A stretch of 64,000 nucleotides of DNA, from assembly GCA_017427415.1 (NCBI GenBank), contig JAFRSU010000033.1, positions 40,124 to 104,123 of the forward strand, read 5' to 3'. Positions within the stretch are counted from its first letter, which is position 1. The number at the start of each line of letters is the position of its first letter. The DNA comes from Lachnospiraceae bacterium (lineage in GTDB: Bacteria > Bacillota > Clostridia > Lachnospirales > Lachnospiraceae). The position numbers and the translations under genes were made by a program. This document shows positions 41,802 to 50,318 of the stretch, piece by piece. A model generated the notes under the pieces. That model did no database searches. It was not told the DNA's origin and saw only the letters and a program-made list of their open reading frames with translations.

Positions 41802-41816
41802 TCGACTATTAGTCGA
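41802..41816. promoter_or_regulatory. TetR operator, promoter-upstream copy
   Basis: TCGACTATTAGTCGA, a perfect 15-bp palindrome around one central base. It lies just upstream of the -35 box. Confidence 0.75.
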
Positions 41817-41828
41817 TTTTTTTATTTT

Positions 41829-42599
41829 TTACCATCCCTGCTCGATAAGCCAGCCGTTCAAGCCTCTCTCCCGGCTTCTTATGTCACTGTTTTTCTCTAA
41901 TTCCCCGAGTTTATACTCACCCTTGATATTTCCGTCCTCAATATACATAACACGGCTGCACTTTGCAGCTACCTTGGCATCATGTGTTACAAGCATGATG
42001 GTGGTACCCTCTCTGTTAAGCTTCCCAAGCTCCGTCATAACCTCATCGGAACTGGTACGGTTAAGGGCTCCGGTAGGCTCATCGGCAAATATAAGCTTCG
42101 GATTGTTTATCATGCTTCTGCAGATGCAGGCACGCTGCAGCTGTCCGCCTGATACTTCATTGATATCATTTTCTGCGATATCTATAATGCCGAGCTTTTT
42201 CATAAGATTCTTTCCGTACTCGGTCTTTTCTGCCTTAGAAAGCTTATTGGACTTGGACTGACGTGCAGGCAATATGATATTATCCAGGATATTTAAATTC
42301 TTCAGCATATACATCTGCTGGAAGATAAATCCCATCTCATTAAGACGCACATCTGCCAGCTCCTTAGCCTTAAGTTTGGAGATATCCTTACCGCAGAAAT
42401 TCACCTCACCGGCAGTCATATTATCCATACCCGATACAGTATAAAGCAGCGTTGACTTACCCGAACCGGAAGGCCCCATGACAGCGATCATCTCGCCCTC
42501 TTCCACTGTAAAACTAACATTCCTGAGCACATTATTCTGTCTCTTATTAACCACATATGTCTTGCATAAATCTTTAACTTCTAATACATTCTTTGCCAT
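41829..42599 (-). CDS. ABC transporter ATP-binding protein (MacB/BceA type)
   Basis: A 256-residue ATPase. Walker A is MGPSGSGKST, the Q-loop lies in MGFIFQQMYML, the signature is VSGGQLQRACICR, and Walker B is LIFADEPTGALN with a final switch histidine in LVTHDA. The GALNRTSSDEVM segment is usual for the LolD/MacB/BceA class that works with FtsX-like permeases. It follows its permease gene by 55 bases, a gap that holds a REP-like hairpin. Transport of peptides or lipids outward, or antibiotic detachment, is the likely role. Confidence 0.92.
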   Translation of the reverse strand: MAKNVLEVKDLCKTYVVNKRQNNVLRNVSFTVEEGEMIAVMGPSGSGKSTLLYTVSGMDNMTAGEVNFCGKDISKLKAKELADVRLNEMGFIFQQMYMLKNLNILDNIILPARQSKSNKLSKAEKTEYGKNLMKKLGIIDIAENDINEVSGGQLQRACICRSMINNPKLIFADEPTGALNRTSSDEVMTELGKLNREGTTIMLVTHDAKVAAKCSRVMYIEDGNIKGEYKLGELEKNSDIRSRERGLNGWLIEQGW

Positions 42600-42625
42600 T
42601 TTTTTATCCTCTCATTTTTTTACTG

Positions 42626-42654
42626 TGTGACAGGAGAGCCGTCCCCTTGTCACA
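42626..42654. repeat. REP-like palindrome
   Basis: TGTGACA and TGTCACA flank a core that reads GGGGACGG on the minus strand, the head motif of REP-type elements mobilised by REP-associated tyrosine transposases. It occupies the gap between permease and ATPase genes. Related GGGGACGG is also present at 63455-63462. Confidence 0.55.
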
Positions 42655-45024
42655 TCACTCTATACTGTTGATCTCGTTGGCACTGATCTTACGCACCGAC
42701 GTTGCGCAGATGAATACTCCGAAGAGAGTCGCTGCGATTATGATGCCGGGGTAGAACACATAGCTGTCCAAAATATCCGGATCGAATATTACATTCTTAA
42801 CACCCATGGCCCTGAATATCGCGCCACCCGATAACTGACACACAGGATTATTAAGGAGCATAGCTAACACTGTTGATATCAAAAGTATTATAAACACTCT
42901 GAACGTCTGCCATCCCATTATCGAGGTATCCCTGAAACCTAATGCCTTAAGGCAGGCGATCTCCCCGCGCTCCTTTGTAAGGAACGACTTCTCCATAAGT
43001 ACCGCAACTAAGATATTGATCAGTATTACTACCAGCAGGATCAGCCACTTTGTATCATCAAGGTAAGATGCCGAGTGGATTATCTTATCCGTAAATTCAC
43101 CGGGATTATAAACGGTATAATCAGGAAGCAATGTTTTCATTTTTTCGATGCGCTCCGAAATCACCCTTTTAGAAGGCTTATCCGTAAAATCGATCTGTAT
43201 TCCCCAGATACCGTTCATATACTTATAATTTCTGTCATCATCCTGATGAAGCCTTACACCCTCTCCCATGTTAGCCATTATCTCGAAAGTTCCGGTTATG
43301 ATATAATCTTTCGAACCAACCTGGTCGGACAAGGTTATCTTATCACCTATATGTGCACCGAGTTTATCCATAAGCTTGAAATGCATTGCAAGCTCGTTCG
43401 GATTCTGCGGAGCGCTTCCGTCCACATAAGAATTATAATCACTTGTGTCGGTATTTACTCCCTGGAAAGTCATGGACCTTGCAGACAGATCATCCTTTTT
43501 TAAGGTATAATTAAACAGGACTTCTGCACCCACCTTACAGGGCATTCCGTTTTCTTCCAGCAGAGCTTTCATATCTTCCAGATCCCTTTTTAACAGTTCT
43601 TTACCGTTTTCATTATGGTAATCCGTGATATTCTTTGTACTTGAAAGGTATACATCCGACTCCGTAACTCCAAACCATCTGACAAGTTTTTCACTCTTTA
43701 AGGTACTGATACAATTAAGAGCTATCATAACTAACAGTATCCCGATGGTGAATATGATGATCATCACAGTAAAACGCTTTATCCCGCTTAAGATATCATT
43801 GATCGCCATGAAAGGTACCGGCCGTGAACCCGACTTAGAAAGTTTAAGCAATCCCTTCTTATGATATCTTTCACCGGTGCTTCCGTTTCTTATCGCATCC
43901 ACGGGTGTAAATTTCTTTATCAGTCTAGTCGAACGGAATCCGAAAAACAATACTATCATGACAACCGCCAATGCACTGATGACCGAAAGCATCACCGATC
44001 CTTCATCGGATATCACCATGGTCTCTTTTGTCTTTTCCATAAGCAGGTCAGCAAAAGGAAAAGAGCATATAAATCCGGCTATGGCTCCAAGTATTGCCAG
44101 AGCCATATATTTTATCAGATACAGCATTCTTATCCCGGAACTCGGGATACCTATTGCCTTCATGATACCTATTTCCCTGTACTCCTCACTTATGGTAAAG
44201 GATATTGTGTATTTTAGGATAAACAGGGCTATGATGATAAGACAGATACTTACTATCATAAGCAGACCCGCCACCAACATTTCCATCAGGTAAGTAAACT
44301 TCATAGTGCCTTTAGTATCCATAAAAGCAATATTGTTACATGAAGAAAGCTCTTTTCTTAAGTCATCCGTATTGTCAGTATAGAAGAAATTGATACTTCC
44401 CAAGTATTGATCTATATTTTCTCCCTTTAAGTAATCAGAAAAGTCTTCTTCACTTATCAGGATCCTCGGAGAATCCATAAGCGATCCTCCGAAAAAGGCA
44501 TCCTTAATAACTCCCAACACCTTTAATCTTTTCTTTGTCCCGTCAATGGTAAGTGTTATTTCATCCCCTACATCCGATTTTAAAATATCCAGGGTACTTT
44601 TCCTTATATAAACTCCGCCTTTCGGTACCTCTGTTATTTCGAGATTATCTGACGAGTAAAAGTATCTGTTTATCCTCCTGTCAATCGAGCTTACCATTAC
44701 TATTTCAGCTGCTACAACGGATTCCCCTGTTTTAATCTCTATTCCTTCAACATTGTATAAAACCGGTTCTGTTTTAACATCCTTTACATATGGAAGACTT
44801 TTTGCTATTTCTGCAGAACTTTTTTCCTCTGCCTGTGCTCTTTCTATGGATACAAAATCACCGACTTCTGCCATTTCAAAAAACTTATCGAGTGAGTTTA
44901 TTGTCGCAGACAGATTGGCAGCGCTCGAACATACAAACGTCACCGAAAGTATAACAAAGATAAAAATGATGAAATTCATCGTCTTTTTTCTTTTCAGATC
45001 TCTCTTTAGTATTTCAAAAAACAT
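42655..45024 (-). CDS. FtsX-like ABC transporter permease
   Basis: A 789-residue permease with an N-terminal helix, a large extracytoplasmic loop (about 40-240), a first FtsX domain with three helices (about 245-375, containing EEYREIGIMKAIGIPSSGI), a second long loop, and a second FtsX domain at the end (EIACLKALGFRDTS). This two-domain, roughly eight-to-ten helix layout is that of the LolE/BceB-like type. Its ATPase follows directly. No two-component genes are adjacent, so a bacitracin-sensing role as in BceAB is not supported by context. Confidence 0.9.
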   Translation of the reverse strand: MFFEILKRDLKRKKTMNFIIFIFVILSVTFVCSSAANLSATINSLDKFFEMAEVGDFVSIERAQAEEKSSAEIAKSLPYVKDVKTEPVLYNVEGIEIKTGESVVAAEIVMVSSIDRRINRYFYSSDNLEITEVPKGGVYIRKSTLDILKSDVGDEITLTIDGTKKRLKVLGVIKDAFFGGSLMDSPRILISEEDFSDYLKGENIDQYLGSINFFYTDNTDDLRKELSSCNNIAFMDTKGTMKFTYLMEMLVAGLLMIVSICLIIIALFILKYTISFTISEEYREIGIMKAIGIPSSGIRMLYLIKYMALAILGAIAGFICSFPFADLLMEKTKETMVISDEGSVMLSVISALAVVMIVLFFGFRSTRLIKKFTPVDAIRNGSTGERYHKKGLLKLSKSGSRPVPFMAINDILSGIKRFTVMIIIFTIGILLVMIALNCISTLKSEKLVRWFGVTESDVYLSSTKNITDYHNENGKELLKRDLEDMKALLEENGMPCKVGAEVLFNYTLKKDDLSARSMTFQGVNTDTSDYNSYVDGSAPQNPNELAMHFKLMDKLGAHIGDKITLSDQVGSKDYIITGTFEIMANMGEGVRLHQDDDRNYKYMNGIWGIQIDFTDKPSKRVISERIEKMKTLLPDYTVYNPGEFTDKIIHSASYLDDTKWLILLVVILINILVAVLMEKSFLTKERGEIACLKALGFRDTSIMGWQTFRVFIILLISTVLAMLLNNPVCQLSGGAIFRAMGVKNVIFDPDILDSYVFYPGIIIAATLFGVFICATSVRKISANEINSIE

Positions 45025-45068
45025 CTTTAATGCTCCTTATTTTCCATTTACTTAATATAAATCCATTT

Positions 45069-45120
45069 CTCCGGAACGACGTCGTATATACCCGTTGTGG
45101 CCTGCAACAGGTTCCCGGAG
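45069..45120 (-). other. Hairpin in the permease leader
   Basis: CTCCGGAAC (45069-45077) pairs with GTTCCCGGAG (45111-45120) with one bulged base, and an inner GTTG/CAAC stem lies at 45094-45108. It is 45 bases upstream of the permease start. No T-tract; role unknown. Confidence 0.45.
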
Positions 45121-45194
45121 TTTGCCGCAAGCAGATTATATAATGCCAATTATTAAACAGTCCTTAAATACTGAAAAAATTTTTTAAGTTTTTT

Positions 45195-45222
45195 TAAACT
45201 TTTCCGGCAATTATGCCGATAC
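45195..45222 (+). promoter_or_regulatory. Sigma-D (sigma-28, flagellar-type) promoter
   Basis: TAAA at 45195-45198, 16 bases, GCCGATAC at 45215-45222. The known consensus is TAAA, 14-16 bases, GCCGATAT. It lies 47 bases before the EAL-protein start codon and no good sigma-A promoter is seen there. Confidence 0.7.
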
Positions 45223-45268
45223 TGTATACAGGAGTATTATTTCATCAAGGGGACAGGGAAAAAGGATC

Positions 45269-47545
45269 ATGAGAGTAGAATTTACAATAATCTTTTCATT
45301 ACTCATTCTAATCCTGACAGTCTGTACGATATCTTCCATGCATTCAAAGAAGATCATCGGAAAGTCTGTCGCTTTTCTTGTATGCACTCTCATCCCTCCC
45401 GTTATAGGAAACCTGATCATCATCTGTTCAACAGACAGATTTCCTTCCATGGTCGGCTACTATATCTATTTCCTGGGCATGGATGCAGTTATGTACGCTC
45501 TGATCAGATTTACATTAAGGTACTGCCGTATCACTAAGCCCAATAAGATAGTAAAATATACTATAGACGTCCTTCTGATAATCGACGTGATACAGTATGC
45601 ATTCAATCCCGTATTCGGACATGCATTCGAGACTGAACCGATAATGTTTGAGAACAACCTGTATTTCCGTCTTATACCCAAGCTCGGACAGACTTATCAC
45701 CGTATAGTTGATTACGGTTTATTTGCTTTTGTTCTTTTTATCTTCCTTTTAAAAACCATCCGTTCCATCAAGATATATGTGGAACGGTATCTTGTCATGC
45801 TCGTGGCCCTGCTCATCGCAGGAATATGGGAATCCTTCTATATTTTCTCCGGCACACCGATCGACCGCTCCATGATAGGTCTTGCCGTATTCGGTATCCT
45901 TACTTATTTCTTTGCACTGTACTACAGGCCTTTAAAGCTTTTGGACAGAATGCTGGCCGGCATGGCATCGGAACTTCCGGAGGCCCTGTATTTCTTTGAT
46001 TCAAACGGATTATGTATCTGGGCCAATTCCAAAGGCACCGAGCTTGCAGGTATCACAAATGATGATTATACCCGGGCTGAATCAAAATTAAAGGAAATGT
46101 TCGGGGAATTCGATCTCAAGAAAGCCGAATGGAGTACTGAAAAAAGACTGGGCACCGATGCCGGTACCACAAAGTATTATCTGCTTGAAAAACATACTAT
46201 CCCCTATTCCGAAAGAAGGATAGTCGGATCGTTTTTAAGCATACGTGACAATACCGAAGACCAGCTTGCTCTTCAAAAGGAGAAATATAATGCAACCCAT
46301 GACGCCCTGACCGGTCTGTATACAAAAGAACATCTCTATGACCGTATCGCAGAGGAAATACAGAAGGATAACGGTACGAATTATGCTGTAGTCTATGCCA
46401 ATGTTAATAACTTCAAGATGATAAACGATATCTTCGGAAGCAGTTTCGGAGACCGTGTATTAATCGAGATAGCCCAAAAAATAAGGGCAAATATGACAGA
46501 AGGCTGTATATACGGCAGGATTGTGGGTGATATCTTCGGCATGTTCATGCCGGTAGATGAATTTGACGATGCTGCCTTAGAAAAAGCTTTAGGACACTTC
46601 ACGGTTGAGGACAGGCATTTAAGCCATACTGTTCTTATACATATGGGAGTATATTTTATCCCGGACAGGTCGATAGAAGTATCCGTAATGTTTGACAGGG
46701 CAAGAATAGCCGTAAGTGATATCAAGAACGATTATCAGATATTTATGGCATATTACGATGACAAGATGAGGGAACAGGTACTTTGGGATCAGCATATCTC
46801 ATCACAAGTAGGTGAAGCCATCGCCACCAAACAGATCACGCCATACCTACAGCCGATCGTTGACTCTTCCGGTAAACCGATAGGTGCCGAGGCTCTCTCT
46901 CGTTGGACACATCCTACAGACGGATTTCTTTCACCTGCAAAGTTCATCCCTGTGATCGAACGCAACGGTATGATCGCCGAAGTGGACAGATATATGTGGA
47001 AATGTGCTTGTGAGATACTTGCAAAATGGAAAAAACAAGGCAGAGAACAGTTTATATCCGTAAATATCTCGCCTAAAGATTTCTATTTTATGGATGTAGT
47101 CAGTGTCATAAAGAACCTTGTAGAAAAATATGAAATAGAACCTTCCAAACTCCGTATAGAAATAACAGAGACCGTCATGATGGATGACCCGGAAAACAAG
47201 ATAGCGATAATAAATGAATTTAAGAAATCCGGATTTGTTGTGGAAATGGATGATTTCGGAAGCGGATATTCCTCTCTTAACATGCTTCAGGATATGCCTG
47301 TAGATGTAATAAAGATAGATATGGGCTTCTTAAACAAATCTGAACTTGATGAAAGAGGGCAAACCATACTGCACAATATCCTTAACATGACAAGGGATAT
47401 CGGAATCACATCACTTACCGAAGGTGTGGAAACAGCCGAGCAGTATTCCATGTTGCTTTCCATGGGCTGCCGTCTGTTCCAGGGTTATCATTTTGCAAAA
47501 CCCATGCCTCTTAATGAACTTGAAGAATGGTTAGACAGAGTATAG
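45269..47545 (+). CDS. Membrane c-di-GMP phosphodiesterase with degenerate GGDEF and intact EAL domain
   Basis: A 758-residue protein: seven or eight N-terminal membrane helices (to about 225), a PAS-like domain (about 230-340), a GGDEF domain (about 345-500) and a C-terminal EAL domain (about 510-758). The active-site GGDEF is replaced by VGDIF, so cyclase activity is unlikely. The EAL domain keeps AEALSRW, the Asn in VNISPKD, IEITETV, the DD in MDDFGSGYSSL, the Lys in DVIKIDMGF and LTEGVET, so c-di-GMP hydrolysis is expected. The start follows AAAAGGAT. A sigma-D-type promoter ties it to motility. Confidence 0.93.
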   Translation: MRVEFTIIFSLLILILTVCTISSMHSKKIIGKSVAFLVCTLIPPVIGNLIIICSTDRFPSMVGYYIYFLGMDAVMYALIRFTLRYCRITKPNKIVKYTIDVLLIIDVIQYAFNPVFGHAFETEPIMFENNLYFRLIPKLGQTYHRIVDYGLFAFVLFIFLLKTIRSIKIYVERYLVMLVALLIAGIWESFYIFSGTPIDRSMIGLAVFGILTYFFALYYRPLKLLDRMLAGMASELPEALYFFDSNGLCIWANSKGTELAGITNDDYTRAESKLKEMFGEFDLKKAEWSTEKRLGTDAGTTKYYLLEKHTIPYSERRIVGSFLSIRDNTEDQLALQKEKYNATHDALTGLYTKEHLYDRIAEEIQKDNGTNYAVVYANVNNFKMINDIFGSSFGDRVLIEIAQKIRANMTEGCIYGRIVGDIFGMFMPVDEFDDAALEKALGHFTVEDRHLSHTVLIHMGVYFIPDRSIEVSVMFDRARIAVSDIKNDYQIFMAYYDDKMREQVLWDQHISSQVGEAIATKQITPYLQPIVDSSGKPIGAEALSRWTHPTDGFLSPAKFIPVIERNGMIAEVDRYMWKCACEILAKWKKQGREQFISVNISPKDFYFMDVVSVIKNLVEKYEIEPSKLRIEITETVMMDDPENKIAIINEFKKSGFVVEMDDFGSGYSSLNMLQDMPVDVIKIDMGFLNKSELDERGQTILHNILNMTRDIGITSLTEGVETAEQYSMLLSMGCRLFQGYHFAKPMPLNELEEWLDRV

Positions 47546-47549
47546 ATAC

Positions 47550-48170
47550 CTAAACCGTCAGGTGTGTATACTCTTCTATTTTTTCGCCTTCACTTACCTT
47601 TACTCCCGGGTCTATAATGCAGAAATTACCTATCTCTGCATCTTCTACCTCCGCTCCTGCAAGCACGACACATCCTTCACCGATCACGGCATTTTCCGAT
47701 ATCATCGCCTTAGGTGATATGATCCTCGGAAGGATAAAATTCTTCTCCCATAAAAATTCGGCATACTTTTTCCTGACCTTGTTATCACCTATGGCTATAA
47801 ACGCACAGGGATATTCATTTAAGAAATCTACCGCTTCATGGCATCTTCCTATGATCCCTTCACCTGTGATACCGTCATCTAAGAAGCTGATCTTCTGAAA
47901 TACTCCGAGTGTCCGTGCTATTTCCATGACCTCATGTCCATGGCTTCCGGCTCCGAGTATCAGCAGGTTAAGCTGTTTATGGTTGATGCCCGCAAGACGT
48001 TCCGGCAGGGTCGGTTTTTTGGTTATCGCAGCACGTTTTGCTTCCGCTTCTTCCCTTGTCCTTCCATATACCGAGGCTAATACCGTTTTTCCTTCGGATG
48101 ATATCCCTTTTCTGTACCGGGCTTCAAAGCGTCCGTCTTTTCTTTTGTATACCCCAGCCCCTATTCTCAT
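47550..48170 (-). CDS. Integrase-arm-like / NeuD-PglD-type acyltransferase fusion
   Basis: A 206-residue protein with an unexpected architecture. Residues about 1-50 (GVYKRKDGRFEARYRKG, then VYGRTREEAEAKRAAI) match the AP2-like arm DNA-binding domain at the start of tyrosine integrases. Residues about 66-206 are a PglD/NeuD-type sugar acyltransferase: nucleotide-like fold LNLLILGAGSHGHEVMEIA, then a short left-handed hexapeptide helix (ENAVIGEGCVVLAGAEVED) that looks shortened at the C-terminus. It may modify a surface sugar. The hexapeptide histidine normally used in catalysis is not evident, so activity is doubtful. It converges on the EAL gene four bases away. Confidence 0.7.
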   Translation of the reverse strand: MRIGAGVYKRKDGRFEARYRKGISSEGKTVLASVYGRTREEAEAKRAAITKKPTLPERLAGINHKQLNLLILGAGSHGHEVMEIARTLGVFQKISFLDDGITGEGIIGRCHEAVDFLNEYPCAFIAIGDNKVRKKYAEFLWEKNFILPRIISPKAMISENAVIGEGCVVLAGAEVEDAEIGNFCIIDPGVKVSEGEKIEEYTHLTV

Positions 48171-48196
48171 ACTTTGTATCCCATCTTATTATATAT

Positions 48197-49072
48197 TTAC
48201 CATACTACTTTATCAGATCTTTTTCCTATCTTATCGCAAATGATATTGCACTTTCCGGGTTCTACCTTATCCCTTTCGACTATGAGCTCACCTATTTCGC
48301 GAGCCTTTATCGTGCCCGAGACCGGATTAAAGACACTCTCTATCTTAGAGTCTATCTGGGCGTCCACATCGGCATACTCAAAAGCAAGTGTGGTATTTAT
48401 AAGCTTGCAGTTTTTCATCACAAGATTATCAATATAACACATACCCTGAAGACTTTCTATGGTACAGTTAATAAGAGTAAGTTTCTCGGAATTCCAGCCT
48501 AAATACTCACCAGATATAAAGGAATCATAAACTGTTATATTTTTACTGTTCCAGAAAGCATCCTTTGTAAGCAGTCTGGAGTTACGGATAACCACATTTT
48601 CCGCCCCGTCAAACGAGTAATTACCGTCAAGTGAAAGACCGTCTATCTCCATATTCTTACAGTTCATGGCAAAATAGTGGCCTTTTGCGGTCACATTATT
48701 AAGTTCTATGTTTTCACAGTTCCAAAGAGTCTCTTCCGCATGTGAAAGTACTACATCCTTTAATTTCAAGCCATTACATCGTCTGAAGTTCTTAGGTGCC
48801 TGTATCATGGCATTTTCGACACTTATATTTTTTGTGTACCATACTCCCGCCCTGGCCATTTCAAACCAGTTGCTGTCCTTTACTTTTACGTCATTGCAGT
48901 ACCATAAAGGATATTTATATCTGAACAGAGAACAATCTATCTCTAAATCGGAGCACTCCTTTAAGGGTGACTCACCGCTCTCAAATACGCAGTCCTCTAT
49001 TCTTGCTTCCTTTATGCCGAACAATGCTCTTTCTTCATTAAAAATCTGTCCGTTAAAAACTTTTCTTTCCAT
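48197..49072 (-). CDS. DUF3737 family beta-helix protein
   Basis: A 291-residue protein made almost wholly of short beta turns: YPLWYCNDVKVKDSNW, VWYTKNISVENAMI, TLWNCENIELNNVTA, FAMNCKNMEIDGLSL and LGWNSEKLTLINCTI repeat at about 22 residues, as in DUF3737 right-handed beta helices. No signal peptide or membrane segment, so cytoplasmic. I choose the ATG at 49072 (MERKVFNGQIF), the family's usual beginning, with TTAAGG upstream; the frame is open from 49117. Function unknown. It lies 26 bases upstream of the acyltransferase fusion on the same strand. Confidence 0.88.
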   Translation of the reverse strand: MERKVFNGQIFNEERALFGIKEARIEDCVFESGESPLKECSDLEIDCSLFRYKYPLWYCNDVKVKDSNWFEMARAGVWYTKNISVENAMIQAPKNFRRCNGLKLKDVVLSHAEETLWNCENIELNNVTAKGHYFAMNCKNMEIDGLSLDGNYSFDGAENVVIRNSRLLTKDAFWNSKNITVYDSFISGEYLGWNSEKLTLINCTIESLQGMCYIDNLVMKNCKLINTTLAFEYADVDAQIDSKIESVFNPVSGTIKAREIGELIVERDKVEPGKCNIICDKIGKRSDKVVW

Positions 49073-49202
49073 GTTAAAAACCTTAAGGTCTTTTTGACCA
49101 TCCTTCCTTTTCAGCATTTATTGAAATTTATTTCACATAGAAAATACTAACATAACCGAAATGGTTTTTCAATTGAAAAAGGCAGTATTATCTTGCAAAA
49201 CA

Positions 49203-50318
49203 CTAATGCTTAAACCCGAGTATCTTTTTAAAACCTTCGATCAATATCACTATCCCCAGCAGACTTATACAATAGACGATCATACCCGTACGGTAATACG
49301 GATCGAATACACTCTCAAGATAATGATACGAAGGTATGATCTTTTGTATATACCAAAAAGCCCTCAGATCCATAAAAACAGGCGAAAATGTCGCTGCCAT
49401 GGTAATGATCACAGGGGTAAACACTCCGAGTATCTTTTCATTACGCATGATACGTCTGAAGATCATGGCCAAAAGGGTAAGTGTCACCGCATACAACAGG
49501 ATAAGCGGGACCTCACACCGTATATCAGTCATGACTCCGCCTAAAAAGAGTCCCAAAAGGGCTATGACGGCCGAATCAAACATTACTACAAAGATATACA
49601 AAAACTCCCTGACTGCCGGACTCTTAGTCTTCCAGTAAATAAACAGTCCTTTTCTTTCGTCGGAAATATAATACATGGCAGATGCGATGGCAGAAATGAT
49701 AAGCCACAGTGCCATAAATCCTCTTAAAGGAGCTGTCACGTAATCGGGCTGTTCCTCAGGCTCTTCCGCCCCGATATCATATATCCTGAATATGTTCACA
49801 TCGGGTATATGTGCCTCATAATCAGCGGTTGCTTTCCCGAGTTTTTTCTCCGCGAAATCCGTATATATCAGTTTTCCGATGTGTTTATAAAGCTGTGCTT
49901 CCAAGATCTCTCTTAAGAAAAAGTGCAGTACATTGGGATCTCTTGCATAAATCTTTATGGGTTTTGACACACTTTTATGCTCTGCAAATTCGGCTATGAG
50001 CTCTGAAAGATCGGCAGGTATTATCCATGCCTCATCGGCTTTACCTTCCGCAACGGCATCTATAGCCTCTTTTTCCGTATCATACCTTATATAACGGATA
50101 AGTACGTTCGGAGAAGACAGGCTTTCGTATACCTTGCGGGAAATCTCATCCGCCCCCTCCTCTTTAGCTATGGCGACCGAGGTTATGGAACTGTCCTGTG
50201 TGGCTATCCCTCTTAATACAAGGATAAGAAGAAAGATCGACAGTGTCATGCATATATAACTTTTTCTTCTGATCAGTCTTTTATGAAGGAGAAGATATCT
50301 TTTGAGTTTAAGCTTCAT
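49203..50318 (-). CDS. ABC-2 type transporter permease
   Basis: A 371-residue membrane protein of the ABC-2/YhgE-like layout: one N-terminal helix (about 22-40), an extracytoplasmic domain (about 45-190) with KEEGADEISRKVYESL and AWIIPADLSELIAEF, then five C-terminal helices. Its start codon lies within the stop region of the upstream permease gene (one-base overlap at 50318). With the sister permease and the ATPase it should form one exporter. Substrate unknown. Confidence 0.85.
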   Translation of the reverse strand: MKLKLKRYLLLHKRLIRRKSYICMTLSIFLLILVLRGIATQDSSITSVAIAKEEGADEISRKVYESLSSPNVLIRYIRYDTEKEAIDAVAEGKADEAWIIPADLSELIAEFAEHKSVSKPIKIYARDPNVLHFFLREILEAQLYKHIGKLIYTDFAEKKLGKATADYEAHIPDVNIFRIYDIGAEEPEEQPDYVTAPLRGFMALWLIISAIASAMYYISDERKGLFIYWKTKSPAVREFLYIFVVMFDSAVIALLGLFLGGVMTDIRCEVPLILLYAVTLTLLAMIFRRIMRNEKILGVFTPVIITMAATFSPVFMDLRAFWYIQKIIPSYHYLESVFDPYYRTGMIVYCISLLGIVILIEGFKKILGFKH

